A stretch of 33,607 bases of DNA from NCBI GenBank assembly GCA_021776235.1, contig JAJFGG010000126.1:1-33607 (forward strand), read 5' to 3'. The notes below the pieces were generated by a model that saw only the letters and a program-made list of their open reading frames with translations, had not been told where the DNA came from and searched no databases. Shown here one piece after another: positions 32,859-33,607 of this stretch. Both the position numbers and the translations under genes were made by a program. Source of the stretch: Alphaproteobacteria bacterium. GTDB taxonomy: Bacteria > Pseudomonadota > Alphaproteobacteria > GCA-2731375. How positions within the stretch are numbered: the stretch's first letter is position 1; every line of letters begins with the position of its first letter.

Positions 32859-33607
32859 TCAGGGTGCAATACGAGCATCGTCCATCTCAAGCAGATGGTC
32901 CGCCAGCTCCCGTATTGCTCCCCTGCCGCCACGGTTTTGCAGAACCCAGTTTGCCTGGCGCAAGGCCGTCGGATGCGCGTCCGCGGGGGCCACGGCGATG
33001 CCGACCAGGCGCATGCATTCCTGGTCGTTGGCATCGTTGCCAACGTAAATCACCCGCGCCAGGTCCACCCCTTCGGACGCGGACCAGCGGCGCAGGGCCG
33101 TAACCTTGTCATCAACGCCCTGTAGGCATAAGATACGCAGCTTATCGGCACGTGCCGCAACCACCGGATTGCGCTCTTTGGACAGGATGAGCAGGCGCAG
33201 ATCAGTGCAGCTGCGCAGCATCTCCAGCCCCAAGCCATCGCCGCGACTGCAGCTCACGGACTCCCCGCCATTCTGATCGACGTACACTAGGTTGTCGGTA
33301 AGCACCCCGTCAAAATCCATGACCATCGCCTGCAGAGGCGGGCAAATGGCACGAAAGCTGTGTGAACGGCGCGCCTGCATCAGTGCTTCGGCAACCGTCA
33401 GGTCAACCGCCTCGTCAATCTCCAACAGACGCTCTTCCGGTACGACGTGCAACACCGTCTTGCCGAAAAATCGGTTGCCGCTGCGCCGGAAACCGTCAAC
33501 CCGCATGACATAAATCGAACCCGTTTCCTGGTATTGCTTTTCGCGGTCCTGGCGGCGGAGGCGGAAGGATTGATCGTGGTTTATAGCGGTGGCCTCGCCG
33601 CCATCCC
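32859..33607 (-). CDS. CMP-nonulosonate synthase (NeuA type) fused to a KdsC-like HAD phosphatase, partial
   Basis: The frame is open to the right edge, so the N-terminal part is outside. The first ~75 visible residues are the end of an acylneuraminate cytidylyltransferase: RLRRQDREKQYQETGSIYVM, then GFRRSGNRFFGKTVLHVVPE and the IDEAVDLTVAEAL tail, which activates a nonulosonic acid as its CMP form. It continues without a stop into a haloacid dehalogenase domain of KdsC type: motif I AMVMDFDGVLTDN, motif II ILSKERNPVVAARA, Lys in QGVDDKVTALRRW, and motif III YVGNDANDQECM. All HAD catalytic residues are present. Such a fusion would remove phosphate from a nonulosonate-phosphate and charge it with CMP. 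Fourteen bases after the stop, a 31-codon frame starting MMEAPALRVVVL may be the start of a gene cut off by the transposon. Confidence 0.82.
   Translation of the reverse strand, partial: DGGEATAINHDQSFRLRRQDREKQYQETGSIYVMRVDGFRRSGNRFFGKTVLHVVPEERLLEIDEAVDLTVAEALMQARRSHSFRAICPPLQAMVMDFDGVLTDNLVYVDQNGGESVSCSRGDGLGLEMLRSCTDLRLLILSKERNPVVAARADKLRILCLQGVDDKVTALRRWSASEGVDLARVIYVGNDANDQECMRLVGIAVAPADAHPTALRQANWVLQNRGGRGAIRELADHLLEMDDARIAP

Noticed and set aside
1-33607. CRISPR arrays, rRNA genes, complete insertion sequences, prophage genes
   Set aside because: No regularly spaced repeats, no rRNA signatures, no intact transposase and no phage structural genes were seen on either strand.

Overview
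The window looks like a chromosomal segment of a Gram-negative alphaproteobacterium, probably in or near the Rhodospirillales. The evidence is the moderately high GC of the housekeeping genes, the holC-pepA / lptF-lptG-lptD arrangement, and the alphaproteobacterial style of the WecA-like, UDP-glucuronate epimerase and polysaccharide copolymerase sequences. The genus cannot be fixed from sequence reading alone.

Region 1 (1-6.9 kb) is conserved housekeeping DNA. It holds the end of holC and all of pepA on the minus strand, then divergently lptF, lptG and lptD (the lipopolysaccharide export permeases and the outer-membrane translocon), then a convergent hisI. Region 2 (7.0-12.0 kb) is a minus-strand run of sugar and envelope genes: UDP-glucuronate 4-epimerase, a DMT-family transporter, galE and gmhA, the last three joined by 4-base overlaps. 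A divergent WecA-like undecaprenyl-phosphate sugar-1-phosphate transferase and a tRNA-Gln follow. Region 3 (12.2-14.4 kb) carries two small membrane proteins, an aminotransferase and a tRNA-Leu.

Region 4 (14.4-33.6 kb) is an accessory surface-glycan locus that mixes intact and dead genes. Intact genes are an O-antigen-ligase-family protein, a PseB-type UDP-GlcNAc 4,6-dehydratase, an SpsF-like cytidylyltransferase-fold protein, a NeuB/PseI-type nonulosonate synthase, a family-2 glycosyltransferase, one GT-B-like surface-carbohydrate protein, two KpsC/KpsS-like capsule proteins, a Wzx-type flippase, a Wzy-like polymerase, an FkbM methyltransferase and the end of a NeuA-type CMP-sugar synthase fused to a KdsC-like HAD phosphatase. 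Together these could make a CMP-activated nine-carbon acidic sugar, build an oligosaccharide on a lipid carrier, flip it and polymerise it.

The dead genes are a GumC/Wzz-type polysaccharide copolymerase (one nonsense codon, at least two frameshifts, 3' truncation), an SDR/RmlD-like reductase with its middle missing at a run of 12 C, a glycosyltransferase cut to 30 residues, an OppC-like permease with three nonsense codons and at least two frameshifts, and scraps of IS3-type and IS1380-type transposases. The wzy-like and fkbM genes are much more AT-rich than their neighbours, as expected of recently exchanged surface-glycan genes. No wholly new system can be proved here. The most unusual content is the combination of KpsC/KpsS-like proteins with Wzx/Wzy machinery and an incomplete, scattered nonulosonate pathway.
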